Origin: Synchiropus splendidus
Taxonomy: Eukaryota > Chordata > Actinopteri > Syngnathiformes > Callionymidae
Reading direction: 5' to 3'
DNA: 64,000 nt
Assembly: GCF_027744825.2 (NCBI RefSeq)
Contig: NC_071335.1
Coordinates: 8,905,001 to 8,969,000 of the forward strand
Part shown: in pieces, positions 1 through 12,625 of the stretch
Position numbering within the stretch: the first letter of the stretch is position 1
How the letters are laid out: each line of letters starts with the position of its first letter
Position numbers and translations under genes: made by a program
The notes under the pieces: model-generated
The model's input: the letters and a program-made list of their open reading frames with translations, nothing else
Databases searched by the model: none
Told to the model about the DNA's origin: nothing

Positions 1-23
1 ACACACACACACACACACACACA
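1..23. repeat. (AC)n microsatellite
   Basis: A pure AC run that continues from beyond the left edge. Confidence 0.95.
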
Positions 24-315
24 TTTGTATTGCTATCCCTGTGGGGGCATTGTGAGGTTTCCCATTGCTTCCCCCACAGTCTCACCCTTACCTTAACCCT
101 CCAAAACACTTGGCTAACCTTAACCAGGACACTGAACCGAACTGAAACCCAGTTATAATCACCTTGTTATTTTGAAGTCGTCATCCTCAAATTGAGGTTT
201 GAACCTGTGGGGACCGGCAAAAGGGTTTCCACCAAGACATAAGGTCCCCACGAGGATAGTGTTTTGTCAAGAATTGGTCCCCACGAGGCAGGATAAACAA
301 GCCCACGCACACACA
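24..315 (+). repeat. CA-associated dispersed repeat, copy 1
   Basis: It shares with 7676-7865 and 12366-12625 the order: CCATTGC or CATTGCCAT, CTCACCCT, TGGCTAACCTTAACCAGGAC, a stretch like CTGAACCGAACTGAAACCC, then TTATAATCACCTTGTTATTT. It ends with two GGTCCCCACGAGG blocks. CA repeats lie on both sides. Confidence 0.7.
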
Positions 316-449
316 GCTGCCCAGGGTTCTAAAGTCACGTTGTCTCAGTGTGATTGAAGGTCCAGCTGCTAGTTCAGGCCTTTTGATCCCTTTCCCTTTT
401 ATGAGAAAGACAAACAGCTCCTCATCATCACCCACACTCCAGTGATTGA

Positions 450-558
450 TACACACACACACACACACTGTGATCACAGCAAGGCTCCCGCTCTCACACA
501 CACATTCACATGCTGATGACGGAAACACAGACAGGCACACACACACACACACACACAC
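450..558. repeat. two (AC)n microsatellites
   Basis: AC runs at about 450-468 and 536-558 bound the right side of the copy-1 repeat region. Confidence 0.9.
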
Positions 559-3500
559 GCTTGCATTTCCCTCATAAATACCCTCTCTCTGAGTGTAACC
601 ATGCTGCTAATGACCTGTTTGAACCAAGAGGGCGAGTGGGGCAGATGAAGCTGAAGCAACTGAAGCTGCAAACGATGACAAGGGTGGCGTGAGCTCCTTT
701 TGGTTTGGACGTTGTTGATGTGACATGAATGCATCAGCTCATGAATTTACAATTGTTTAGTCTATCATAATATTCTAATATTATTATGTGATGATTTCTT
801 GTGTTTCACATAATCTATATTAAAACAGCAGTGACAGCTTTGTTTCAATCCTCTCTCAGAAAACAAGTGCTAGACTACCGTGACATACTTGGTTGACAAA
901 GCTGGCATGTCAAATAATGCAAGTCTTCCTTGAAGTCACACCTACTTTACAGCTGCCTACCAGACAGCCTGTTGTGAGTGTTATTTTATCCTCAGCGATA
1001 TACATCATGCTGGTCAGCATGTAGCACCAACAACCTTGGCAAAGCGTCCCTGGGATTTTAACCCACAAACCCTTGCTCTATAATCATTGGTGCCCTCTAA
1101 GCTAACAAGCCTTTTGGTGCGCTTTCATCAACTTGAACATGACTCAGCATAAACTGGTCCAGGGTGTTATTTAAGTTCTACTCATATCAGGAGGGATTTC
1201 AAGCATGTGAATCAGAAGCTTAAAACGTTACACCAGTGTGTCCTTAGATGTGTTACATACGAGCAGCAAACTAAATCTGATTCACATTAAATATGCCTTG
1301 AACATTTGTGACACTACTGATGTGGTGTTTTCAGTAAAATGTTTGTTTTTTTCATCACTAATGAAAAATAATGAATAATAAAGAAGACATTATGAAGGAC
1401 AATCTAAAAGAAAAAACAAAGCTGGAAAAGAGGCAAGCTGTGAGAGAGTAAGGACGTATTGAAATAAAGGACAGTCAAAAGACAAAAAAGGAGAAGTGAG
1501 GTCGACTTATTTTCATCTCATGTCCCTCAAGCCCCTCAAGTCCTCTTTCATGCACGGTAATACCTCTGGTAGCATGAACTGCCAGGCTGCTCCATAAATC
1601 AGCGTTTGTATGAAATACCAGCAGGAGCCAAAGGTTAAAGGAGAAAATTAGCAGCTGTCTCTTTTTTCTGCTTTCATGTTAGCCGCAGGTCTAATCGCCA
1701 AGTGCGCCATCAGCCTCATTTCCACTTTAAAACAAACTCTCCGACAATCCAGGGAGGAGCTGTTTGCCTGCTCTTAGGTTCTATTCCACAGGATTTTGTC
1801 CTGAAAGAGGCGCTTCTGTTTCTTCTTCAGGTTGTGGGCGAACTGTGAACATGCTGTTATGTTGACATGTTTCAGCACCTCTGGCCATGATTAGCCTCAG
1901 CTACAGTATGAGGCGGTGCTGCTTGTAAATCCAAGGCCTGGTGAACTCAATCGACCCCCTCAGTCCCACGATCTCTGTTATTCTCATCCCCACTGTTTGG
2001 ACCTCTCAGAGATTGATACGTGCTCTGGCAATAATACTGCAGAGTGGAGAGTTTCTGCACCAAAAAAGGGTATTACTTCTCTCTCATCTGCCCTCTCTCT
2101 GTGAGAAGGTACGGGAGGTCTGCAAAAATTTGAATTATTCCATTTGTTCATAGTCCATGGATGTTCCAGAGGCAGCAGTGGTGATCTCCTGGACAAACAG
2201 ACCCTCCACACCAGTTCACTCTCCCTTTTCACTGTATTCACATGTATGCCAACGCTTCCCTTGTGCAAGTCCTCAGTGACCTTTTTGACTTTGGAAATGT
2301 TTGTGGTGGAGTTGTCCAGTACCTACAGAACATCTTACCCCCCTCCATCATTGTCCTCATGAAAACATTGATTGACATGTCATTTTACTCTTTATATGAA
2401 TGAATGATTGAATGAATGTTTGAATCAATCCATGTTCATTTCAGCCTCATCTAATTTTCTTCCCCTCATTATACAGTAATTTTTGGAGTCTATTAACCAC
2501 ATCTCTGCTGCAGCTTCGTGACAACAGGGGCAGTCATGGACATGGGACGGGAGGCATTTCTGGTCCCCTATGATAACATGAGTAATAGAATATGACGAAC
2601 TGTGGTGGAAGGAAAGCAAGGTGTCTGCTTTATAGCTCTGTCATAAGGTTATTCATATGACTGTTTTGCCTTTTACTGATTCTAAATGTTTTATATATTG
2701 ACGTAGTGTTCAGCATGACAAACTCTCACTCAATGGTTTCCGATCTCTGCCTCCTTTCTGTTTTGGCTCTTCAAATTTCTTCAGATTTGCTTTATGGCCC
2801 ACATGCAAGTGGTGATCCTCAGATCTGCGTTAACCCGTGCCCCTCTGACTTTCTCCCTCTCTTGCACTCATATCTCTCTCCATCTTTAAGTCCTCCATCC
2901 ATCCGTTCTCATCTTTCACCTCTTACTCCCCCGTGAGAATGTTTTTCCGATCAGTTCTTAGTGCAGGAAACGCAGTGCTCAGCCGCAGCGCTTTGTTGAC
3001 GTTCCTCTTTGCAGATCTACTCTTGCTGTGTGTTTTGGAACTCATCCACTCTTTGCTCACCTGCTGAGAAGCTGCATGACACTGAATCATCCCAAAACAG
3101 GGTCAAACGCTTTCATCTCACTTTTAGATATAGGTTTAGCAGCGCTGGCTGAAGTGTGTGCATATAATATCCAGCTGGCTACAACTGGTGTTCCCGATGG
3201 TTGCACCTATCTTATATTCATTTTATTTATGATGGCACCATCACAGTCTTTTCAGTAGCACCATGCAATGCTATATTGCATTCGTCTTACTCGTCTCCAC
3301 TTATTCAGCCAAGCAAGCTGAAATCACATGCTGTAACAGAATATATTACATATTTTACTGGTGGTAAAGTCATGTGTGACACTAACCTGACAATAATTGT
3401 GACCAGCAAGAACAAAAATTGAAAAAAATGGTGAAATTGAATGACAACTATTAGTCTGGTGAGCATGGCTCATACAGAGCAAATAAAATCACGGTCCGTA

Positions 3501-4264
3501 AAACGCAGTAAAATTCAGGTGAAAACGATGAATCAGCTCCCTGTGATGGCTTAGCCAAGCAGTCCAGCTACTTCCCAGTCCAGAGGTGTATTGATGACTC
3601 TTGATAGACCATAATGTCAGTGTTCATGTCTGCCCATGCAGCATGTGCCCAGCAATACATGGGTGACCTGTCCAGAATGTTCACTGCCTCTCAGGCTGGA
3701 GCCCTGTGCTCATGCAACAGACGAGGCAGTAAAAAGAATTTTGTCATCACTTTTGAAGTTTATATACATTTGGATTTTTTTTTTCTTAACAACCTAATGA
3801 AACATATTTGACCGTGAAAAAAATTGTGAAAGCATTGAAGGATCAATTGTTTCTTGTGAACAAAAATGTAGAAAAATAACTTTACAACATTAAACATTAA
3901 ACAGAGTAGAAGGTTACATCCCATTTGCAAGCCACAGTGTGGAAAACAGCTGAATTACTGAATACATTGCACAGTGTGAAGGACAAAAGCTGAAAGTTGA
4001 ACGCACGAGTCAAACACAGGAATGTAACAAAAATGTTTTTTCTCAGCTCTGCTTTGTAATTTTAGTTTCCGGTACTAGTGGATGAAGCCTTTGGTGGCTG
4101 AGATGTGGGAGCCGCAGAGTTGAGGGCTATGACACATGTCAAAACTTTACAGTGTGCTTAAGTAAGGGTTAGCAGGTAGTCATTTCAGAGTCGCTCTTGG
4201 CTTTGTTGAATGAGGTGTTCAAGTGACATTATTGAATTGAAATAGTTGATCATGACTAAGCGGG
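559..4264. other. intergenic, no gene recognised
   Basis: Short ORFs only. A GAAT-rich imperfect repeat lies at 2397-2425 and AT-rich stretches are scattered. No family matches seen. Confidence 0.6.
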
Positions 4265-4450
4265 TTGCCCTCTGTGTGTTTGTGTAGACTGTGTTTTCGT
4301 ATGTCTGTACTTGTGGGGACCAACTCACCAACGCAAGTTCAAGCCTCAATTGGAACGACGAAGAATTAAAAAAAAAAAATCAAAATAACGGGGTCATTAT
4401 AATTGGGTGTAAGTTTGGTTCAGAGTCCTTGAAAGACAAACGTGTGTGTG
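4265..4450 (-). repeat. CA-associated dispersed repeat, copy in reverse orientation
   Basis: The reverse complement reads GGACTCTGAACCAAACTTAC, ACCCAATTATAATGACC, CGTTATTTTGA, then a piece matching the GAGGTTTGAACCTGTGGGGACC part of copy 1. TG-rich ends flank it. Confidence 0.6.
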
Positions 4451-7400
4451 TCTTTATTGCTCTCATTTGTCATGAACCAGTGACTTGGTCACACTAGGCT
4501 AACTGACACTATGCAAAGAGCGTTTACATTAAATGTAAATATCTATTTTCATCTATGTATCCATCATCAGGTTGTCAGCCAAGCATTTTCCCTGGCTGTT
4601 ACCCACACTTCAGCGTCCAGAAGGATTCCAGCACCTCTGTGGACAGGCAGGTAAGAAACCGTCCAGCCTGCTGAATAAGTACCTGCCAGATGACAAAACT
4701 TCTTTTCAAATCATTTTTATGTTTTATGTTGGGACTCTGAACTCGAGCGTCGCTCATTGCAACTGGCACTTATATGTTAAGGGTGCAAACCTAGAGGTTT
4801 TTGCTGCCATGCTGGGATATTTTAATATTCTATGCTCCTCTCTCTGCTCTCAATTGGACTTGGAACTAAAAAAATGTTGCTTGCTCAAACTATTTTTTTC
4901 GAGATCCCCTGAACTACCGAATGACACATCAAACTGAACATATAGCTGACAGTAACACAAAACTGACACAACACAAACAAAACACACAACACAATGAAAA
5001 GGAGCTCATACAAACACAACATTGCACACAGAAATTGTACACACTGTTCTTCACTCTGCTCCGTTTCAATCTTTGTATAATGTAAGAAGAAATATTGAAG
5101 ACACCATGTGATATAATAGTCACACACAAGTGAGCTTGAAATAAACATTATTATTATTTATTTATTTTTCAATAATATTACTAATAACATCAATTGCTGG
5201 TGTCCTTCCTTTCTATGACTTTGTTTGTCTCCTGAATGGGAAAAACTCATTGTTTCGCTGGTAGTGAAGTCAATAAGGCAAATAAGTTAACAAAAAAACA
5301 ATGTCATATTGTTGTAGAAGGAAGATGAAGGAATAATTATGAAGAAGAACAGCAATTGCACATAGTTACCAGTTCTGGCAGTAGTTTTGATCGCTTTGGT
5401 CCAACATTCTCTTTTGTTTAGAGGAGTGAGCTGTTTTTTTTTCTTCTCACAGAATCATTTGAGACGGTTCAACAGTGCACCTGTCTGCCTGAACTTGCCA
5501 AATCACTGCTGCCAAATACTTTTATCGGTCACAACAAAGGTTTCCAAGAGCAGAATGGATTACGGCGAGCATCAGAGACATTGTTTCTATACATTATTAA
5601 ACTTTTAAGCTACCGAAAAACAGGATTGCGAGAAAAAAGGGAGCGAGTGGGAAGAGAAAGTAATTATTCATCCACAGCACTTGCCCACACCCCCCACTGT
5701 AGCAAATCCCACACTCCACTGTCAGAGGATGACTGTTTCTCTTTCATTCCTCTTTTGCAACACACCTGTTTGTTCCCACTCACTGTTTATTTACATGCGA
5801 TTTCCTTTTCCACAGAGTTGAAATTAAAGTTCATCTTCTCAAATTGGGTCTTTTAAAGGGAATAGTCGTAACGAGCCGGAACAAGCAGATGAATGGGGGC
5901 TTCTCAAATTTTAAGGGTGTTATGCACCATGTCCAACTTCAAAGCGCGTCTTAACTCCACACTTTAATTGTATCTTCTTCAAGCTTGTCTGCCTGACTGC
6001 CATCTGATTCTGCTGACAACTGCACTCCTCTCTTCTTCATCCCTCTCCCCCCCCCCACCCTCCCTCTGGTGTAACTACTCTACATGAGCCCCGTTCAACT
6101 TTGCTACAAGTGTCAACACAGGCACCAGTCCTAAATGACTTTTTCTGGCTGAGCGTCTATACGTCCAGCTTCGGCAAATAAAAGTCGATGCTTTTTTCCC
6201 CTTCTATTTTCTCTGCACACTGGCAAACAGACATTCACGCTTCTCTCCGTATGAGCTTTAATTTGCCATTGTCCCCTAAGATATTCCTCGCTATGGCTTG
6301 AGATAAAGGGATAATCACTTCAAAGGAAGGCTGGGGGAGCCTGCTGCCCCCTCCCCGCTGCTGAAAGCACAAGTGGACAATACGCTAATTGAGAGGGGGA
6401 ACTGATCACAGGGTCTGTTCAAAGAGAAGCCTGACCACGCCCCCTCCTCCCACCGATGCACTTAATTTTATTAGTGTTTATGGTGACGCCGCAGCCAAAA
6501 TTATCACTGAAACCCACCACAGCCTTTGAACTCCCAAATATTGGGTTATCTGCAATTATTCACCCTCTCCACTTTCACAAGTGTCGGATTTAAGCAGAAA
6601 AAAAGGGTCAAACCAGCAGTTTACCAAAGAGTGCTCAAATATCGCAGACAACTTCAGGCTAGATGTTTTATATTGCGAAAACATTGATCTCTGGGTCCAT
6701 AAAGGGTCAGTGTGTCATGCTTCAGTCTGACTTTGAATCCAGAACCAAAATACTTTCAATAGTCAAATAAGATGATGTTTTTCTTGGGTGACACTACAGT
6801 CGTCCAAGTGAGCCCTGCTCTGGAATATTTGTCAAGAATTTCGACCCCATTAGTCATTTTATCATGCACTCTTTTTTAAAATGTATTGCTTGCAAATGCT
6901 TCATTCGCACTTTTTGATAATGGTATGAGTGGAGGAGAGAATATCCGTATATCAGTGACAGGCTTCTGCTCTTCTATGTTGGCTGGACGAGTAAACCGTA
7001 TCTTTTTTTTGTAGCGTGAGCAAAACATTTGATGATTCCAGTGTGCTTATTTGTCCCAAACTAGAAGACAGTTGAGAACCACGTACTAAACACATGAGCA
7101 GCAACTCGCCACAAAGTAAATGATCAGACAGGTCGCCAATGTTCTCTCGTATATTTTTGCAGTCAAGTGCGACCTATTGTAGTAGCTTAACCTCCTGATG
7201 TCCTACATAGTTTTCATTTGCTCGCCATGCTCGGGTTGTTGTTCTTCATCCATGGCTGTATGCAGACCACAAAGTTATATGTTCATGTGTCACTGTAAGG
7301 GTGCAAGGGTGGAAGGCTGCTTGATTTTGATTTTGGGTTATGGTTTATTTCCTTTCCTTGTACTGTCCTGGAGGATGCATGTTTAATCAGAGCTACCATT

Positions 7401-7675
7401 GTCTTGTTCATTTCTAAAAGCTCAAAATAGCATTTTTGGCCAGTGCTCTTTTTTAAGAGACACTATTGCTATCTTACAGGATACAGCATCTAAAGACCTA
7501 ATTAATTGTCAAATATAAAGCCTTTGAAAATCTTTGATTTCTCAGCTCGAGGTCAATATCGACCTCCCACTTTTGGTCCGTTATTGTTGACATCAATGAT
7601 GCAATCACATTGATTCCTCATTCAAATACCATAAGAATAATAAGAAATAAGAGGATGATTTTATCTCAACACTAC
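4451..7675. other. intergenic, no gene recognised
   Basis: An exon-like block lies at 4571-4650 and a possible non-coding conserved block at 6230-6600. Otherwise AT-rich DNA without recognisable coding sequence. Confidence 0.55.
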
Positions 7676-7865
7676 AACACAAACACACACAGGTTTGTCT
7701 TTGTGAGGACCTCTCATTGCCATAACCCTTTCCCCAGTCTCTCACCCTAAACCTAATGATCAAAAACAAATGGCTCACCTTAACCAGGACTCTGAATCAA
7801 ACTGAAAGCTAATTCTAATGACCTTATTGTTTTGATGTCTTCATCCTCAAATTCAGGCTTAATTC
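7676..7865 (+). repeat. CA-associated dispersed repeat, truncated copy
   Basis: It begins after CACACACACAGG and contains CATTGCCATAACCC, TCTCACCCTAAACC, TGGCTCACCTTAACCAGGAC and TCTGAATCAAACTG. It stops after the CATCCTCAAATTCAGGCTTA segment. Confidence 0.7.
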
Positions 7866-10800
7866 ATTCAACATGATCTTGGGGATAAGGGATATGCATA
7901 AAGAGAAGCAAAATGAATCACAATTTCAACCTGTGGCAAAGACCCACACTCAATGTTTGTTTCCAGCTTATACCACTGAAGGCATGGATGTTCATACATT
8001 GAGGAGAAAAATGAGAAGCCACTGTTGACAAGAAGACCATTAATAATAAAAAAAAAAAAGCAAAATCGAAGACCTGAGAACTTCATGGAGTTATTTATTA
8101 GCGTAGTTATAAAAAAGACTCACTAAACTTGATTGTTAAGTCATCTGCAATGTCCTATAGATTCATGTGCCTTCTGCAAAGGTGCTCTGTGCTTCGAGTA
8201 TGCTTCAATCTTTGAGCTGGAACCGTGGGGCGAATAAACCTTTAATTTAAGTTAAGAGTCAATCCAGATTAAAGGTCCCAATGTGGCTTTTCCATCTGTC
8301 CAAGAGAGCAGCATATAAGCAACAGTATTAAAGCAGACAGCTTTTGTAGTTCAATATTCCTGATGTTGCATGTACATGATGCTCATGTACAAAAAACCGA
8401 AGGTCTGAATATTTAACATCTCAGTACAACATTATCTAAAATAGTTAATGGTTGTTTTTTGCACACAAAACTCAGCTCAAGCTCAACTCATCAAAATATT
8501 CCTTTGTACATCTTGAGTACATGAAAAATAAGTTATTAGTACACCTTTCTTTGGGGAGGAAAACCTGTTCTTCACATACTGTACATTATGTTAAATTCAA
8601 ACCACTTTTACAGCAATTTGGTAATATGTACATTTCATATCCCGGGCAAAAATCATCTGTGTAAAACGTTTGATTGCATGTGGGGTCATTCCCACTTTTC
8701 ACAGTCAGTCAGAAACCAACCAGACACTGACTGACTGTGAAGAAACCTGCCTGTTATGCAAACCAACAACTTCATCATCGACAATCACAGGTGACCAAAA
8801 AAGTCTTGTAAATCAAAAGTATAATTCTGTATTCCATAAGGCCTTCAGTCACCTTAAATGGGACTATTTTTGAAATCCGATTGTCTAAAGAAATAAACAA
8901 TGCCTGTAATGTAGCTAGAACAGTTGAGAACAAATAACCTTTATTGCCAGTTCCTGCTACAGTATACTGGCAGTGTAAGGAAGCCATTAAAGAAATGTAT
9001 ATGATCATTACTGTAGATGAGTTGAGTCCTCATCATTTACATTCCTAAAATGGGACTTAAATAAAAAATGTGAAGCGTTCTAAGCACTGTACCTACACAC
9101 GCTCACCTTCCACCGCCAGTCTGCGAAGCATATCCCTTCTTCAATCAAAGAATGAGGAACGTAAATCAGCTGTGACGCACCAGATGTCTTTCATTTCTCC
9201 TCATACACAAGCTCTCAATTAGCCTCCAGGTCACCCTGTTTTATTGGGGCTTCATAGCGAGTCAGTGGCTGCACTCTCCTGGTGAATTGTGCTTTGAAAG
9301 CGTTCGGATCCTCCTGTGAAATGGTCCGGGCCTGAACAAAGAGGTCACAGCAGGGTCAACATCGAGAAAAGGGGGATTCTTTGACCACTTTACAGCACCC
9401 TCTCTCTCCTTTGTCAATACGTAGCACAAGAGTGGCCATTCAAGGGTCAACTGGTGTGGTCTGCACCAAATGAACTCCGATCACTTATTGGCAAGAAGTT
9501 CCTAGGAAATCATCTGAAGCTAGTGTCAGTGAAAACCACGAAGCAAAGCATGAATGAAACTTCCTATCACCAGATCAGCTTCTTTTTCATTTATCTGATG
9601 TCCTAATTGAATCTGAACATGGATAATATAGTGGCACTAATTTAAAAAAATCCTCTTTTTTAGATTCTGTAACATTCATTTTCCATCATGATGTCCATTT
9701 TACCCCTGAGAAGTGGGGATAATATGACTGACTTTGGTTATCAGCTGTCTGCAGCAGTCGAATGGCTCTAGTTATTCTGACCTCTGTATCCCTTCATTGG
9801 TGACTTCATTGTGTTTTTTTTTTCAATCTGAAATCAAGAAACTAACTGAAGGTTTTGTTGATGTCTGGAATGTGAAGCTTGTGACCAAAATATTAGCATC
9901 GCATTATACATTGAACATCATTCCATTACTTTAACGTTGACTCATCTATGATGTCAGTAAGGCCTCACTGGTCAGGTGTACTCGGCAGAGACAGATCCAT
10001 CTGACATGAATTCATGATTGAGGAGGAGCACTGTGTGTTTTGTCCTGGTCGTGGAACTGGTCTTCATAGGTTCATAGGAGTTTATTCAACCTGCTGGCAA
10101 GTGTTCTGTGGACCTTTTGGGCTGGGTATTCAGAACCCATCGACTCAGTCCATTGGGTCCCCATAGCATGGACTGGACTCCTTTGTGACGTCTCATGCAG
10201 AAAATAGCTCGACTGAGGTGATAGCTTGAATGTGCTGCTGGGTCCGATTGCAACTGGTCCTTACAGGTTTACGTGCAGCGTAGAGAAAGAACTGAAGTAT
10301 TGAGTAATTACATCTCGATGACGAGGGATAGATGGGTGGAATATACTGTTGTACTATGATTTGTTAATAATTGCTAATATTGTCATTCATTCTTGTTTCA
10401 CTGTTGTATTAATGTTTTGAAATGTCAAGTTTTTGTGCCATTTTAAAAGATAAAACGGCAATAATCATTGGTCAGACTACACCGGGGCTGGTTGACCTGG
10501 AATACGAACATATAGCTGACAAGCAGCAAGGACAGATTCTGACACTGCTGTACTGGACTCAGTACATAGTAGTCACACGGAATGATCGACTTAGGTCCAG
10601 ATTGAGTGCATTGGAGGATGGTTTGCTGCAGGTACTATCCTGGAGTCATCATCATAGTCAACAGTGGCAAGCATCCGTCAAAAGGTTTGTGGAGTCTGTT
10701 TCTGAAAACTAAATATTCAGGAAAGATGTGGCCAGCACTTTGTTTCAGTCTGTTTCCTTTGTACTGCAAGACTGATTGATTTATCATAGATATAAACAGG

Positions 10801-11760
10801 CAAAAAAAATTATCCTTCAGATGTTCGGACTGCGTTCAGGAGCTCAAAGCAAATACACTGGTTTATGGCATCTTGAGATGGCAGCTGAGGTGATGCCAGC
10901 ATCTTGTCCGGGTGACTGTTGGATGAAGGTGGCCAACTGGGTGGAGGTCTCAGAGCAGACTCTGGATGTGCTGGAAGGTCTGTTGAAGTGGGAACACCCT
11001 GGTTTTCTTGCAAAGGAACTGGACCTGGAGGAATCAAGTGGATGGATTATTACAGAACAATTGTGGGATGAAGCTGGCGAAATAGGTAAAGGAGCCAAAT
11101 AGGAGCCACATTAGGACCTGGATTCTAGGTTTGTGTGTTTGGCACTTGTCAGCAAATCCCATCATTGATATTAACAAGAAGCAACCGCTTGAACATGGAT
11201 AGCATGCACACACGGAGAATATCTCTCGTCTTTGAATTGCTGCACTTAAGCAGCAGACATGGTCCCCAATACTGCTGGGGTCCCTTCCTTCTTCTGCCAT
11301 CATGGGAGTTTAGTGAATCTGAGTCCTCTGACTTACATAATTATATTCTCCTTAAACGTTGACTTTCCACATCAAAGGGACAATATGTGCTTTGAAGTAG
11401 CACGGGACAGGATCACTGTCTGACTCTGTCTTAAGATTCTGTCACAATGACATTAGTCAAGTCATGTGAATTAAAAGACCAGAGAACAGCGCTTTCCTTT
11501 GCTCTCTGTCCAATTTCAATCAAAATGTCATGCTGTGCCATTTTCCCTGAATGTGGAGTTGGCAAGTGTGCGAGCTTGACAACTATGTGGCTAATCGCCT
11601 GTGACTAATGTGTAATTTGTATGACAGTTACACCCTATAGGATTAGGTCTATCAGGTCTGGGTTTCACGTTAACAATATGTTATAAATAATAGAGGACAT
11701 TCTTCAAAGTTAGATAAGATATTCAATTAAATCAGAAATGAAGGAGGACATGTGAAACCA
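7866..11760. other. intergenic, no gene recognised
   Basis: It holds a perfect inverted repeat at 8698-8741. Two ORFs (10422-10712, 96 codons; 10776-11102, 108 codons) resemble no family I know and may be old transposon debris. Confidence 0.5.
8698..8741. repeat. perfect 15-bp inverted repeat (hairpin)
   Basis: TTCACAGTCAGTCAG at 8698-8712 is the exact reverse complement of 8727-8741, with a 14-nt loop. Confidence 0.9.
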
Positions 11761-11924
11761 AATCGAGAATATGACAGTAAAGATGGCTGCACTGTCAGCA
11801 CAAGTTCAAAGTCAACAAGCAGAAAGATTCAGTGAGGAAGGGAGGAAAATGTCAAAAGAAAGGCAGAAATTTTAAAAAGTCTCAGCGAAGATAAGTTGAA
11901 AAGAACTGGAACAGGAGAGCACAA

Positions 11925-12275
11925 TAATCGCCTGACAGAGAACCTCATCGAGGACAAGGTGGGATACGTGGAGGAATTCCTTAGAGCCAGGAACCCGCCA
12001 TGGGTGCAAGAGATCAGCCCTTCTTGGTGAAATTCCAGCAGGAAGTGAGGAAATTCAAGGTTCTCAGGGCAGCATGGAGGCTAGAAATGTCACAGTCAAT
12101 GATCAGACCAGGATTACATTCCACCACGATTACCCACCACAGGCCTACAAAGACCGAAGAAGAGAAGTGGCAATGAGAAAAAAGTTCCTGGACGTTAAGT
12201 CACTGATTATGAGCATTAAAGTGTTCTCACTATACAAATCTCATTCGGGTAGATTCTCTCCATTCTATGATCTGT
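11925..12275 (+). pseudogene. decayed L1-type LINE ORF1 fragment
   Basis: Frame 1 gives DQPFLVKFQQEVRKFKVLRA AWRLE, like the L1 ORF1p segment with R-P-F-x-V-K-F. A shifted frame then gives ITFHHDYPPQAYKDRRREVA, and further on IKVFSLYKSHSG, where L1 ORF1p has a D-x-S-x-x-V-Q-x-K-R-R motif and then I-K-x-x-L-x-Y-P. A frameshift separates the two parts. It is a broken remnant. Confidence 0.5.
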
Positions 12276-12365
12276 CACTTTTTGGTCACATTATCCTACG
12301 TTTGCAGTGTTGAACCCACTGAAAATGATGGAATGAACAGAAGAATTCAAACTCATGAAACTGTC

Positions 12366-12625
12366 GTGTTTTGCTATTGTTGTAATGACTTCTCATTGCC
12401 ATAATGCTCTCCTTAGCCTCTCACCCTTAACTTAACCTAACAAAACAAATGGCTAACCTAAACCAGGACTCTCAACCAAACTTAAACCCATTTATAATGA
12501 ACTAAACTTTAAAGCCATCAAAACCTCATGAGGACCAGCCAAAATGTCCTCAGTGACTTCTCCAAGATCGATCCAAACAAGAATATTAATACAGTACATG
12601 TAGGCACACGCACACACACACGCGA
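12366..12625 (+). repeat. CA-associated dispersed repeat, near-full copy
   Basis: It contains CTCATTGCCATAATGC, TCTCACCCTTAACTTAACC, TGGCTAACCTAAACCAGGAC, TCTCAACCAAACTTAAACCC and ATTTATAATGAAC, then a diverged 3' half. It ends in a CACACG/CA repeat at 12604-12623. Confidence 0.7.

Noticed and set aside
187..558. 123-codon ORF on the - strand
   Set aside because: It is made mostly of translated CA/TG repeat (CVCVCV) and the dispersed repeat.
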